A DNA stretch of 14,188 bases, from contig JANQGN010000068.1 in NCBI GenBank assembly GCA_028277295.1, forward strand, positions 1-14,188, read 5' to 3'. Each line of letters begins with the position of its first letter. The first letter of the stretch is position 1. Source of the stretch: Rhodospira sp. GTDB taxonomy: Bacteria; Pseudomonadota; Alphaproteobacteria; Rhodospirillales; Rhodospirillaceae. The notes under the pieces were generated by a model. It had not been told where the DNA came from. It saw nothing but the letters and a program-made list of their open reading frames with translations, and did not search any database. This document shows positions 5,873 through 12,044 of this stretch, piece by piece. Both the position numbers and the translations under genes were made by a program.

Positions 5873-8767
5873 TCAGTTGCCCATGGTGGCGAAGGCGTTG
5901 CTGGCCTTGGTCTGGCCGCCGGCGCTTGTCTCGGCGATCAATGTCCGCAAGGCATGCAACAGAGATTCACGGTCGAACTTGGCCACGTAATCGTCGAACC
6001 CGGCTTCACGGCCCCGTTCCAGGTCACGCTCGGAGGCATGCGAGGACAGGGCGATCAGCGGCACGCTGGCGCCCTCCGGGCGCTGGCGCACGGCCTCGGC
6101 GAACTCGAAGCCATTCATATCCGGCATCTCGATGTCGCTGATGATGGCCGCGTAGCGATGCCCCTGTTCAAACAGGTCCAGGGCCTCGGCTGGCGCCGCG
6201 ACGGTTGTGACCTCGAATCCGGCCGCCGACAGCAGCGGCGAAAGCAGGTTGCGGAAGAAGGGGCTGTCGTCCACCAGAAGCACCGGCGGCTCGCGACCCG
6301 CTTGAAACGCCTCGCTGTCGGCGGTGCCAAACCAGTCGCCGAACGCCTGGGTCAGGTAGTGTCCGGTGTCGATGATGTCCGTGGCCTTGCCATTGATCAC
6401 GGCGGTTCCGATCACGCCCATCTGCTCGGCCTTCAACTCGACCTTCAGGCGGTCCTCGACGATGTCGACAATCTCGTCAACCATCAGGCCCATGGTGCGT
6501 TCACGGTCGGAGAACACCAACACCGGCTGACGCCCCTCGCTCTTCATGCCCAGCATGCCGTCCACACCGATCAGCGGCATCAACTGGCCCCGATACTGCA
6601 CGACCGGCTGACCGTAGCTGTACTCCACCTTGTCGATGTCGATTTCTTCCAGACGTGCCACCAGGGCCAGCGGCACCGCCTTCAGTTCGGTGGAGCCGGC
6701 GCGGAAAATGAGCAACGAGGTATAGTCGTCGCCACGGGTTTCGTGCATGTGCACCGCCTCGGCGGCGCCGCCGCCGCCCATGGTGGACTCGCCCGTGGCC
6801 CCGGCGATGCCATTGGGGTCCAGGATCATGATGACGCTGCCGTCGCCAAGGATGGTGTTGCCGGAGAACATACTGATGTGGCGCAGGATAGGCGCCACCG
6901 GCTTGACGACGATTTCCTCGGTGTCGAACACCCGGTCAACGATGATGCCGAAGGTGTAGGTGCCGACCTGGGCAACGACGATAAAGGTTTCCTCCTGGCC
7001 GCCGACCTCGTCCTCGACGGTGCCACGATCCTCGTCAAGCTGCAGAAGGGCGGCCAGAGACACCAGGGGCAGCAGCCGATCCCGCAGGCGCAACACCGGC
7101 GCGCGGTTGATGCGCTCGATCCGGGTGTCTGACTTGGCGGTCACGCGAACCAGTTCCAGCACCGAAATCTGCGGGATGGCGAAGCGCTCGCCGGCGCTTT
7201 CGACGATCAGGCCGGACACGATGGCCAGCGTGAGCGGGATCTTGATGATGAAGGTGGAGCCCTTGCCGGGCCAGGTCTTCAGTTCGATGGTGCCGCCGAT
7301 CTTCTCGATGTTTGTGCGCACCACGTCCATGCCGACGCCGCGACCGGAGACGTTGGTTACCTTCTCGGCCGTGGACAGGCCCGCCTTGAAGATGAACTGG
7401 GCGATCTGCTGATCGCTCAGGCCTTCCACCTCGGCCTCGCTGGCCAGGCCGTTCATGATCGCCTTCTCGCGAATCTTGCGCAGGTTCAGGCCGCGCCCGT
7501 CGTCGGAGATCTCGATGATGATGTGACCGCCCTCGTGATAGGCGTTCAGCTTAACAACACCGGTCTCGGGCTTGCCGGCGGCGGCACGCTCGTCCGGGTA
7601 CTCGAGGCCGTGGTCGCCCGAGTTGCGCACCATGTGGGTGAGCGGGTCCTTGATCAGCTCCAGAACCTGGCGATCCAGTTCGGTATCGGCGCCGAACATT
7701 TGCAGGTCGATCTTCTTGCCCATTTCCAGGGCAAGGTCGCGGACAATGCGCGGCAGCTTGGCCCAGGCGTTGCCGATGGGCTGCATGCGTGTCTTCATCA
7801 CCCCTTCCTGAAGGTCGGAGGTGATGTGCGACAGGCGCTGCAAGGGCGCCGCGAACTCCGAATCATCCGTGCCGCGCACCATCTGCAGCAGCTGGTTGCG
7901 GGTCAGGACCAGTTCGGACACCAGGGTCATCAGGTTTTCCAGCAGGTCCACGTTGACGCGGATGCTCTGCGCCGCCACCGACTCCTTCCTGGCGCCGTCG
8001 GCGTTATTGGCCTCCTGGGCGGCGGCCGTGCGCGCCGGGACCTGGGCTTTTTGCGCGGGCTCGGGGGTCGGTTCAGACGCTGATCCCGTCGCGGATCCCG
8101 GGGCTGGCTCGGCCGGCGGTGCCTCGGCTGGTGGCGGGGTGGCCGCTGGCTGCGAGGCCGCTGGCTGCGTGGGGGTCTCGGTGACCCGCTCCGCCGCCAT
8201 CTCCGCCGCGAGTTCCTCCGAGGTCGCCGCCCGCTTGCCCTGGGACATGGCCTCCTCGACCTCGGCCAGGAGTTCGGCCGCCACCGGGAAGCCGTCGTTG
8301 CTGACCACCGGCGCGTCTTCGGCGGCCGGGGCGGCGGGCTCGGCTGGGGGCGGCGCTGCCGGCTGGACCGGCGCCGTGTCGCCCAGGGACCGGCCTTCCG
8401 CCAGCAGACCCAACTGGTCCTTCAGATCCTGGTCGGTGCCTTCGGGCTCTGTTTCGGTCTGCTCCAGGTGGCCCAGGATGTCCTTAATACGATCGATGGT
8501 GTGCAGGATGACGGTGACGGCCTCCTGGGTGACCTCCAACTCGCCGTCGCGAAACTTGCCCAGCACGTTTTCGCCGGCGTGCGCCAGGCTTTCCAGCCGG
8601 GGCAGGCCGAGAAAACCACAGGTGCCCTTGATGGTGTGCACCAGGCGGAAGATGTTCGACAGGATGTCGCGGTCGTTCGGGTTCTGTTCGAGGTTGACCA
8701 GTTCCACGTCCAGGGTGGACAGGCTCTCGCCCGTTTCGGTCAGGAATTCGCTCAGCAGGTCATCCAT
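5873..8767 (-). CDS. cheA: Hybrid CheA histidine kinase with two CheW-like domains and a receiver domain
   Basis: Cytoplasmic chemotaxis-type kinase, 964 residues from the chosen start; classical CheA is about 650. Domains in order: HPt with phospho-accepting His44 in LVHTIKGTCGF; a Pro/Ala-rich linker of about 150 residues with no recognisable CheY-binding P2 domain; the dimerisation helices (about 268-330, SIRVNVDLLENLMTLVSEL); a HATPase with N box HMVRNSGDHGLE (378-389), DDGRGL (422-427) and GRGVGMDVV (475-483); a first CheW-like domain (about 516-655); a second (about 681-813); and a C-terminal receiver (about 829-940) with DD at 833-834, phospho-acceptor Asp878 in SDIEMP, and Lys930. Start ATG 8767 begins the conserved MDDLLSEFLTETGE and has GGGGGT upstream; the longer frame from 8878 adds an unconserved 37-residue tail. 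It follows chpT in the same direction, 207 bp apart. Such hybrids occur in alternative chemosensory pathways. Confidence 0.95.
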   Translation of the reverse strand: MDDLLSEFLTETGESLSTLDVELVNLEQNPNDRDILSNIFRLVHTIKGTCGFLGLPRLESLAHAGENVLGKFRDGELEVTQEAVTVILHTIDRIKDILGHLEQTETEPEGTDQDLKDQLGLLAEGRSLGDTAPVQPAAPPPAEPAAPAAEDAPVVSNDGFPVAAELLAEVEEAMSQGKRAATSEELAAEMAAERVTETPTQPAASQPAATPPPAEAPPAEPAPGSATGSASEPTPEPAQKAQVPARTAAAQEANNADGARKESVAAQSIRVNVDLLENLMTLVSELVLTRNQLLQMVRGTDDSEFAAPLQRLSHITSDLQEGVMKTRMQPIGNAWAKLPRIVRDLALEMGKKIDLQMFGADTELDRQVLELIKDPLTHMVRNSGDHGLEYPDERAAAGKPETGVVKLNAYHEGGHIIIEISDDGRGLNLRKIREKAIMNGLASEAEVEGLSDQQIAQFIFKAGLSTAEKVTNVSGRGVGMDVVRTNIEKIGGTIELKTWPGKGSTFIIKIPLTLAIVSGLIVESAGERFAIPQISVLELVRVTAKSDTRIERINRAPVLRLRDRLLPLVSLAALLQLDEDRGTVEDEVGGQEETFIVVAQVGTYTFGIIVDRVFDTEEIVVKPVAPILRHISMFSGNTILGDGSVIMILDPNGIAGATGESTMGGGGAAEAVHMHETRGDDYTSLLIFRAGSTELKAVPLALVARLEEIDIDKVEYSYGQPVVQYRGQLMPLIGVDGMLGMKSEGRQPVLVFSDRERTMGLMVDEIVDIVEDRLKVELKAEQMGVIGTAVINGKATDIIDTGHYLTQAFGDWFGTADSEAFQAGREPPVLLVDDSPFFRNLLSPLLSAAGFEVTTVAAPAEALDLFEQGHRYAAIISDIEMPDMNGFEFAEAVRQRPEGASVPLIALSSHASERDLERGREAGFDDYVAKFDRESLLHALRTLIAETSAGGQTKASNAFATMGN

Positions 8768-8974
8768 CGTAAGACCCCCGTTGTCTGCCGGCGCCATCAT
8801 TCGGTCGGGCCGGTCCTGGTGCCACCCAGCGCGCCCTGGTGGACCTCGGTCAGCGATCGGAGCGCCGTCGGCGCACAACCAACCCTGAACACGATGCCGC
8901 GACCATCGCCTCTTCCGTCCTTATACCATGGTCAGACGCCGGGACCATAGGCCAGCAGCGTTATCAATGCGGTG
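8768..8974 (-). promoter_or_regulatory. chpT-cheA intergenic region with candidate cheA promoter or operator
   Basis: This 207-bp gap must carry any separate cheA promoter. On the minus strand there is TATAAG (8920-8925) preceded by TG in an extended -10 arrangement, without a good -35 box. An inverted repeat ATGGTC (8928-8933) / GACCAT (8943-8948) lies directly against it, where an operator might sit. No CtrA full site (TTAA-N7-TTAA) was seen. Evidence is weak; co-transcription from chpT is equally possible. Confidence 0.25.
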
Positions 8975-9643
8975 TCATGCGACGCGACCCGGATCATGGG
9001 CGGCTGGCCGAAGGACCAGGCGCACGGCGCCGGGGTCGGTCTCGGCCGACGCCGTCAGGCCGAGGGCCCGCGCCAGCAATCCTGTGTACGCGCCTTGGGC
9101 GTCGCGCGGGTCGGCGGACACCGGCGGTCCCGCCAGCCCGGCCCGCAGCGCCTCCAGTGGGGCCGGGCGCGGCTGTCCGGGGCCGCCGATCAGCACGCTC
9201 GCCGAGCGCAAGGATAGGGCGTGGACGCTCAGGTGATCCGGCCGCGGCACGGTCTCCAGGGCCACGAGGCACAGGTTGAGGATCACCTGAATCATGGGGC
9301 GCACCCGATCCGGTGCCTCTCCGGTGAGGATCACCGACCAGTCCAGCGCCGGAACGCGCCCCCCACAGGTCACCGCCAGGTAGTCGGCCAGCAGGCCCCG
9401 CGCACCGTCCGGGACGAGCCCACGGCTTCTCGGTGTGCCCATCACCGCCCGCAGGAACCGCAACCGGGTGGTCGCGGAGGCCGCGCTGTCGGCCATCAGG
9501 GTGATGACTTGAGGGTCTGGGGTGTTGCCTTCCTCCCGCAAAAGTTCGGCGCCCGAATTGACCGCCCCCACCGGCCCGGCGAGGTCATGACACAACCGTG
9601 TGCACAGGATTTGTGCCAAATCCAGAAGGGCATGGTCTGCCAT
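8975..9643 (-). CDS. chpT: ChpT-type histidine phosphotransferase
   Basis: Phosphotransferase that, in alphaproteobacteria, passes phosphate from the hybrid kinase CckA to the response regulators CtrA and CpdR; 222 residues, the usual length. The N-terminal four-helix part carries LAQILCTRLCHDLAGPVGAVNSG at 9-31, with the phosphorylatable His19 in the CHD-x-x-GPVGA-NSG signature typical of ChpT. The C-terminal part resembles a degenerate histidine-kinase ATPase fold (HPTransfase family) and lacks ATP-binding G-boxes, as expected. Start ATG 9643 was preferred over 9727 because GAAAGGA sits about 8 nt upstream and the extra 28 residues look unconserved. It lies upstream of the hybrid cheA in the same orientation and is divergent from the DUF3553 gene. 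cckA and ctrA are not in the window. Confidence 0.88.
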   Translation of the reverse strand: MADHALLDLAQILCTRLCHDLAGPVGAVNSGAELLREEGNTPDPQVITLMADSAASATTRLRFLRAVMGTPRSRGLVPDGARGLLADYLAVTCGGRVPALDWSVILTGEAPDRVRPMIQVILNLCLVALETVPRPDHLSVHALSLRSASVLIGGPGQPRPAPLEALRAGLAGPPVSADPRDAQGAYTGLLARALGLTASAETDPGAVRLVLRPAAHDPGRVA

Positions 9644-9989
9644 GAGCGGTCCTTTCGGGGGCCAGTGGAGAGACGGGTGGTGGTTCGTGCATGCAATCAA
9701 AAAGGAATAAGGAATAAGGCTGGCCATTCACGTTGCGCGCCCGGCACGGCCCGCCGGACGATCCACTCTCAACCAAAGAAGGTATTGCGCTGCATGTATC
9801 CGTTTCAGATGAGGGGCGCGCGTGAGGCGCCAGGGGGTATTCGTCGGTTCTCATCCCTGGCGCGCGCCGTGTTTCGTTCCCATGTCACAAAGACGACCGT
9901 CGCGCCTAGTGCAGACTGGTGGCGGGTCCTGGCATTCTAATCTATGCGCGACTGTGTGAGTTTTCTCTCTTTTTTCGGGGGCGTGCCTC
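9644..9989. promoter_or_regulatory. Divergent intergenic region between chpT and the DUF3553 gene
   Basis: This 346-bp stretch holds no convincing gene and must contain the start signals for both flanking genes. Visible structure: a tandem 7-mer GGAATAA x2 at about 9706-9719, near chpT; a perfect 9-bp inverted repeat GCGCCAGGG (9827-9835) / CCCTGGCGC (9855-9863); a TCTAATCT-like AT-rich patch near 9938-9944 that could be the -10 region for the rightward gene; and a pyrimidine tract (9960-9976) just before its ribosome-binding site. No clear CtrA full site was found by eye. Confidence 0.35.
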
Positions 9990-10190
9990 ATGCCGGATGC
10001 CATCATTCTTCCGTTCACGCCGGGGGCTTGGGTGCGCTTGCCCACCCAGCCGGACTGGGGGATAGGGCAGGTGCAGACCGTGGTTGGTGCCCGCGTGACC
10101 GTGAACTTCGAAAACCAAGGCAAGCAGATTGTCAATACGGCCGCCGTCGATCTTGACCTGGTGGAAGAGGCCCGCCCGCCCCGGGGATAG
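9990..10190 (+). CDS. Small DUF3553 protein, possible Tudor/SH3-like barrel
   Basis: A 66-residue soluble protein with the DUF3553 signature: PGAWVRLPTQPDWGIGQVQT at 11-30, then RVTVNFENQGKQIV at 35-48. It is close to the typical single-domain length of about 60. The pattern of a short beta strand, hydrophobic-x-HP-x-WG-x-G-x-V, a turn, then V-x-F-x-x-x-G-x-K-x-(I/L) resembles the Tudor-like C-terminal domains of UvrD/PcrA helicases that contact RNA polymerase. That similarity is my inference. Start ATG 9990 has GGGGG about 9 nt upstream. The gene is divergent from chpT and monocistronic, with the 99-bp element copy B 60 bp downstream. Function unknown for the family. Confidence 0.82.
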   Translation: MPDAIILPFTPGAWVRLPTQPDWGIGQVQTVVGARVTVNFENQGKQIVNTAAVDLDLVEEARPPRG

Positions 10191-10249
10191 GGTGGGTAAC
10201 GGTCCGGTTCCCTGGACATGGGCCGGAGGCAAGCCGTCCGCCGCCGTCA

Positions 10250-10348
10250 GAGCCCGTCCGTAAAGTCTCGGGAACCGCAATATAGTGTGTTCCTGTTCTC
10301 CGGTCGCGCGCCGAATGTGGTATTTATCAGGGCTTTCCGGACAGACAC
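10250..10348 (+). mobile_element. 99-bp miniature inverted-repeat element, copy B
   Basis: Second copy of the element at 5408-5506, in the same orientation and exactly the same length. Left end GAGCCCGTCCGTAAAG (one change from copy A) and right end CTTTCCGGACAGACAC. It is flanked directly by TCA on both sides (10247-10249 and 10349-10351). Because copy A is flanked by TGA, the flanks differ between copies but each is duplicated. That argues for two independent insertions with a 3-bp TNA target, rather than a larger duplication. It contains no transposase. It lies just downstream of the DUF3553 gene. Confidence 0.82.
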
Positions 10349-10361
10349 TCAGGAGGAGGGC

Positions 10362-10424
10362 ATGCCTTTCCAGTGCATGTCTACGTCGTCAGGCGACGGC
10401 GACGCGGAAGGCCACGAGTTCTGA
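10362..10424 (+). CDS. Possible 20-codon small ORF with strong ribosome-binding site
   Basis: ATG at 10362 is preceded by AGGAGGAGGG, one of the best Shine-Dalgarno matches in the window, 1-10 nt before the start. It opens a short frame ending TGA at 10422, with product MPFQCMSTSSGDGDAEGHEF. No family is recognised. The site begins at the last base of the right target duplication of element copy B, so the insertion may have altered its upstream region. It may be a leader peptide or a chance occurrence in purine-rich DNA. Confidence 0.2.
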   Translation: MPFQCMSTSSGDGDAEGHEF

Positions 10425-10914
10425 TGTTTCCTCGCCTGGGCAAGCGACATACCGCCAAAGGTCTCAGGCGTCGTGGCCGCTGGCGTTTGTGGCCATGTCA
10501 GGTCCCCATCCGGTCCCCACGAAAAACTCTCCCCGGACGCCGGCGACCAAGGCGAAAGCACTAACTATAGATATAGTACTTTCGATGTGGCGTGAGGGGC
10601 GTTTGCCTTGTCACGCCGGTCTCGTCGCGCCACAGTCTTGCGGGATCGCCGCGTTTCATGGCGCGCGCAGGGCATAAAGCTTTGTGAGAGAGTCGCCTCG
10701 TAACGGATTATTAAATAGTGATCTTTATTCTTCGATCGAAGCCGAACAGGCGGACCTGCGGGTCCGCGCATGCCCACGGTCCGCCGCCGCGCGGGGGGGC
10801 TCGGTCGGAGGTGAGCCCAATGCCGGGTTGATAATATATATTGTGAATGTGCTGGATTTGACTTGAGAGCTCGGTATCATCTGCTTCGAGCAACAAGATC
10901 AAAGCAAGGCCAGC
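10425..10914. other. Gene-poor stretch with palindromes upstream of the diguanylate cyclase
   Basis: I see no credible gene here; the open frames present lack recognisable domains, good start signals and the local codon bias. Short structures include a direct repeat GGTCCCCA (10501-10508 and 10512-10519); ACTATA-ga-TATAGT (10564-10577); a perfect 12-bp palindrome CTTCGATCGAAG (10730-10741); and GGCGGACC (10749-10756), which can pair with GGTCCGC (10761-10767) or GGTCCGCC (10778-10785). An AT-rich run lies at about 10829-10860. From about 10560 base composition is clearly more AT-rich than the rest of the window. The cyclase promoter probably lies here, but no convincing -35/-10 pair was found. 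Confidence 0.45.
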
Positions 10915-11021
10915 GCTTCAGGGGAGACCAAGGATCACGATGTCTCCTGAAGCTGTCCCTTCCATCATCTCCTGCGGTGACAAGCAGTTCACCAGGAGAC
11001 CCGGCGCGGAAAAAGCCGCGC
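10915..11021 (+). promoter_or_regulatory. Structured leader of the diguanylate cyclase gene with competing hairpins
   Basis: Three consecutive hairpins precede the gene. H1: GCTTCAGGGGAGAC (10915-10928) with GTCTCCTGAAGC (10942-10953), 2-nt bulge. H2: TCTCCTG...GTGA (10968-10980) with TCAC-CAGGAGA (10989-10999), 2-nt bulge. H3: GCGCGG-AAAAAG-CCGCGC (11004-11021). The 3' arm of H1, GTCTCCTG (10942-10949), is also perfectly complementary to CAGGAGAC (10993-11000) of H2, so H1/H2 and an alternative long-range stem exclude each other. It matches no c-di-GMP riboswitch I know. Whether it is transcribed as a leader is unproven. Confidence 0.35.
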
Positions 11022-11046
11022 GTCGAGAGATGGGGTTATCCAGGAA

Positions 11047-11988
11047 ATGACAATCCTGAATAGATTGTGCCTCGTTGGATTTGTGGCAATTGTACTGGCG
11101 CACGCCATACTTGTGCTCATTCTTCCGCCACACTACATGGATATGATCCTTATTTCGATTGGCGTAAACGCCGTTTGTTTTCTTGTGGCCGCGCCAATCT
11201 TGGCCCCAGTCTTGATTCTCAAGGACATGCGGCAAATCGAAAGTTTTGTTGAGTGCATTAAGAAGGGACAGCTCGGCGCCAGTCTTCCCGTCGGGCGCAA
11301 GGCGTTCGGCGATGTCAATAACAGTGACGTCAACGAGTTTGACCGCCTGCGGGTATCGCTCAACTGGATGGCCCGGCAGATCGCCTTGCGGGAAGAGCGG
11401 ATTCAGTCACAGCGAGACGAAGCCATCGAGATTCGGAAAAAACTTGAAGAAGCGGTCATTCGCGATCCTTTGACGAATATTTACAATCGTCAGTATTTTC
11501 GGGACCAGATCGCCAAGGCTCTTTCCAATCTGTTTCGATATCATCGACCATTTGCCCTGGCTCTCCTGGACGTGGATTTTTTCAAGCGAATCAACGACAC
11601 GCATGGCCACCTGACCGGCGATCGGGTGTTGGTGGGACTGGCCCATCTTTTGCGGTCCACGGTGCGGGAAGGGGATACGGTTGCGCGCGTGGGCGGCGAG
11701 GAGTTCGCCGTTCTGTTGAACGACATCCGCGAATCCGATGTTGGCGCGTTCCTGGACCGCGTGCAGACAGCCATTCGCGCCGAGGTGTTCACGACCGACG
11801 ATGGCCTGGCCGTCCCCGTGACCGTGAGCATGGGCTATGTGGCGGCGGCCATACCGGCGGAGATTACCCAGGATGACCTGATCCGCAAGGCGGATGAGGC
11901 GCTCTACTTCGTGAAACGCAACGGCCGCAATGGTATCATGAACTGGGTGGAGCTTGGTGGGGGCGCGCACGAGATGTGTATCGCCTGA
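11047..11988 (+). CDS. Membrane diguanylate cyclase (GGDEF)
   Basis: Makes the second messenger c-di-GMP from two GTP at the inner membrane; 313 residues. Seen: two hydrophobic segments (about 5-27 and 34-57) with a very short loop, so little extracytoplasmic sensor; a HAMP-like and coiled-coil linker (about 58-138); then the GGDEF domain (about 138-303). That domain has RDPLTNIYNR (139-148), LLDVDFFKRINDTHGH (173-188) with metal ligand Asp175, the active-site GGEEF at 216-220, and an intact inhibitory site RxxD (Arg207-Asp210) five residues before it. It is therefore predicted active and product-inhibited. ATG 11047 is forced: no other start lies between it and an upstream in-frame stop at 10978. 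The purine-rich AGGA is unusually close to the ATG, so initiation may be weak. The 5' third is visibly more AT-rich than neighbouring genes. It is followed by the DUF2478-DUF364 gene. Confidence 0.95.
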   Translation: MTILNRLCLVGFVAIVLAHAILVLILPPHYMDMILISIGVNAVCFLVAAPILAPVLILKDMRQIESFVECIKKGQLGASLPVGRKAFGDVNNSDVNEFDRLRVSLNWMARQIALREERIQSQRDEAIEIRKKLEEAVIRDPLTNIYNRQYFRDQIAKALSNLFRYHRPFALALLDVDFFKRINDTHGHLTGDRVLVGLAHLLRSTVREGDTVARVGGEEFAVLLNDIRESDVGAFLDRVQTAIRAEVFTTDDGLAVPVTVSMGYVAAAIPAEITQDDLIRKADEALYFVKRNGRNGIMNWVELGGGAHEMCIA

Positions 11989-12044
11989 TCCCGCATCCCT
12001 GGCGCCGCCGGCCGAACATGGACCGTGACACGGGGCGACAGGCG

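Noticed and set aside
5840..7132. Plus-strand open frame of 430 codons inside cheA
   Set aside because: Antisense shadow of the CheA CheW-like and receiver domains; no recognisable motifs.
10349..10561. 70-codon minus-strand frame downstream of element copy B
   Set aside because: Low-complexity Pro/Ser-rich translation, no good start signal and no recognised domain; kept only as part of the gene-free stretch.
10285..10677. 130-codon plus-strand frame starting inside element copy B
   Set aside because: Starts within the mobile element without a ribosome-binding site, has a Ser/Arg-rich composition unlike the other genes and matches no family.
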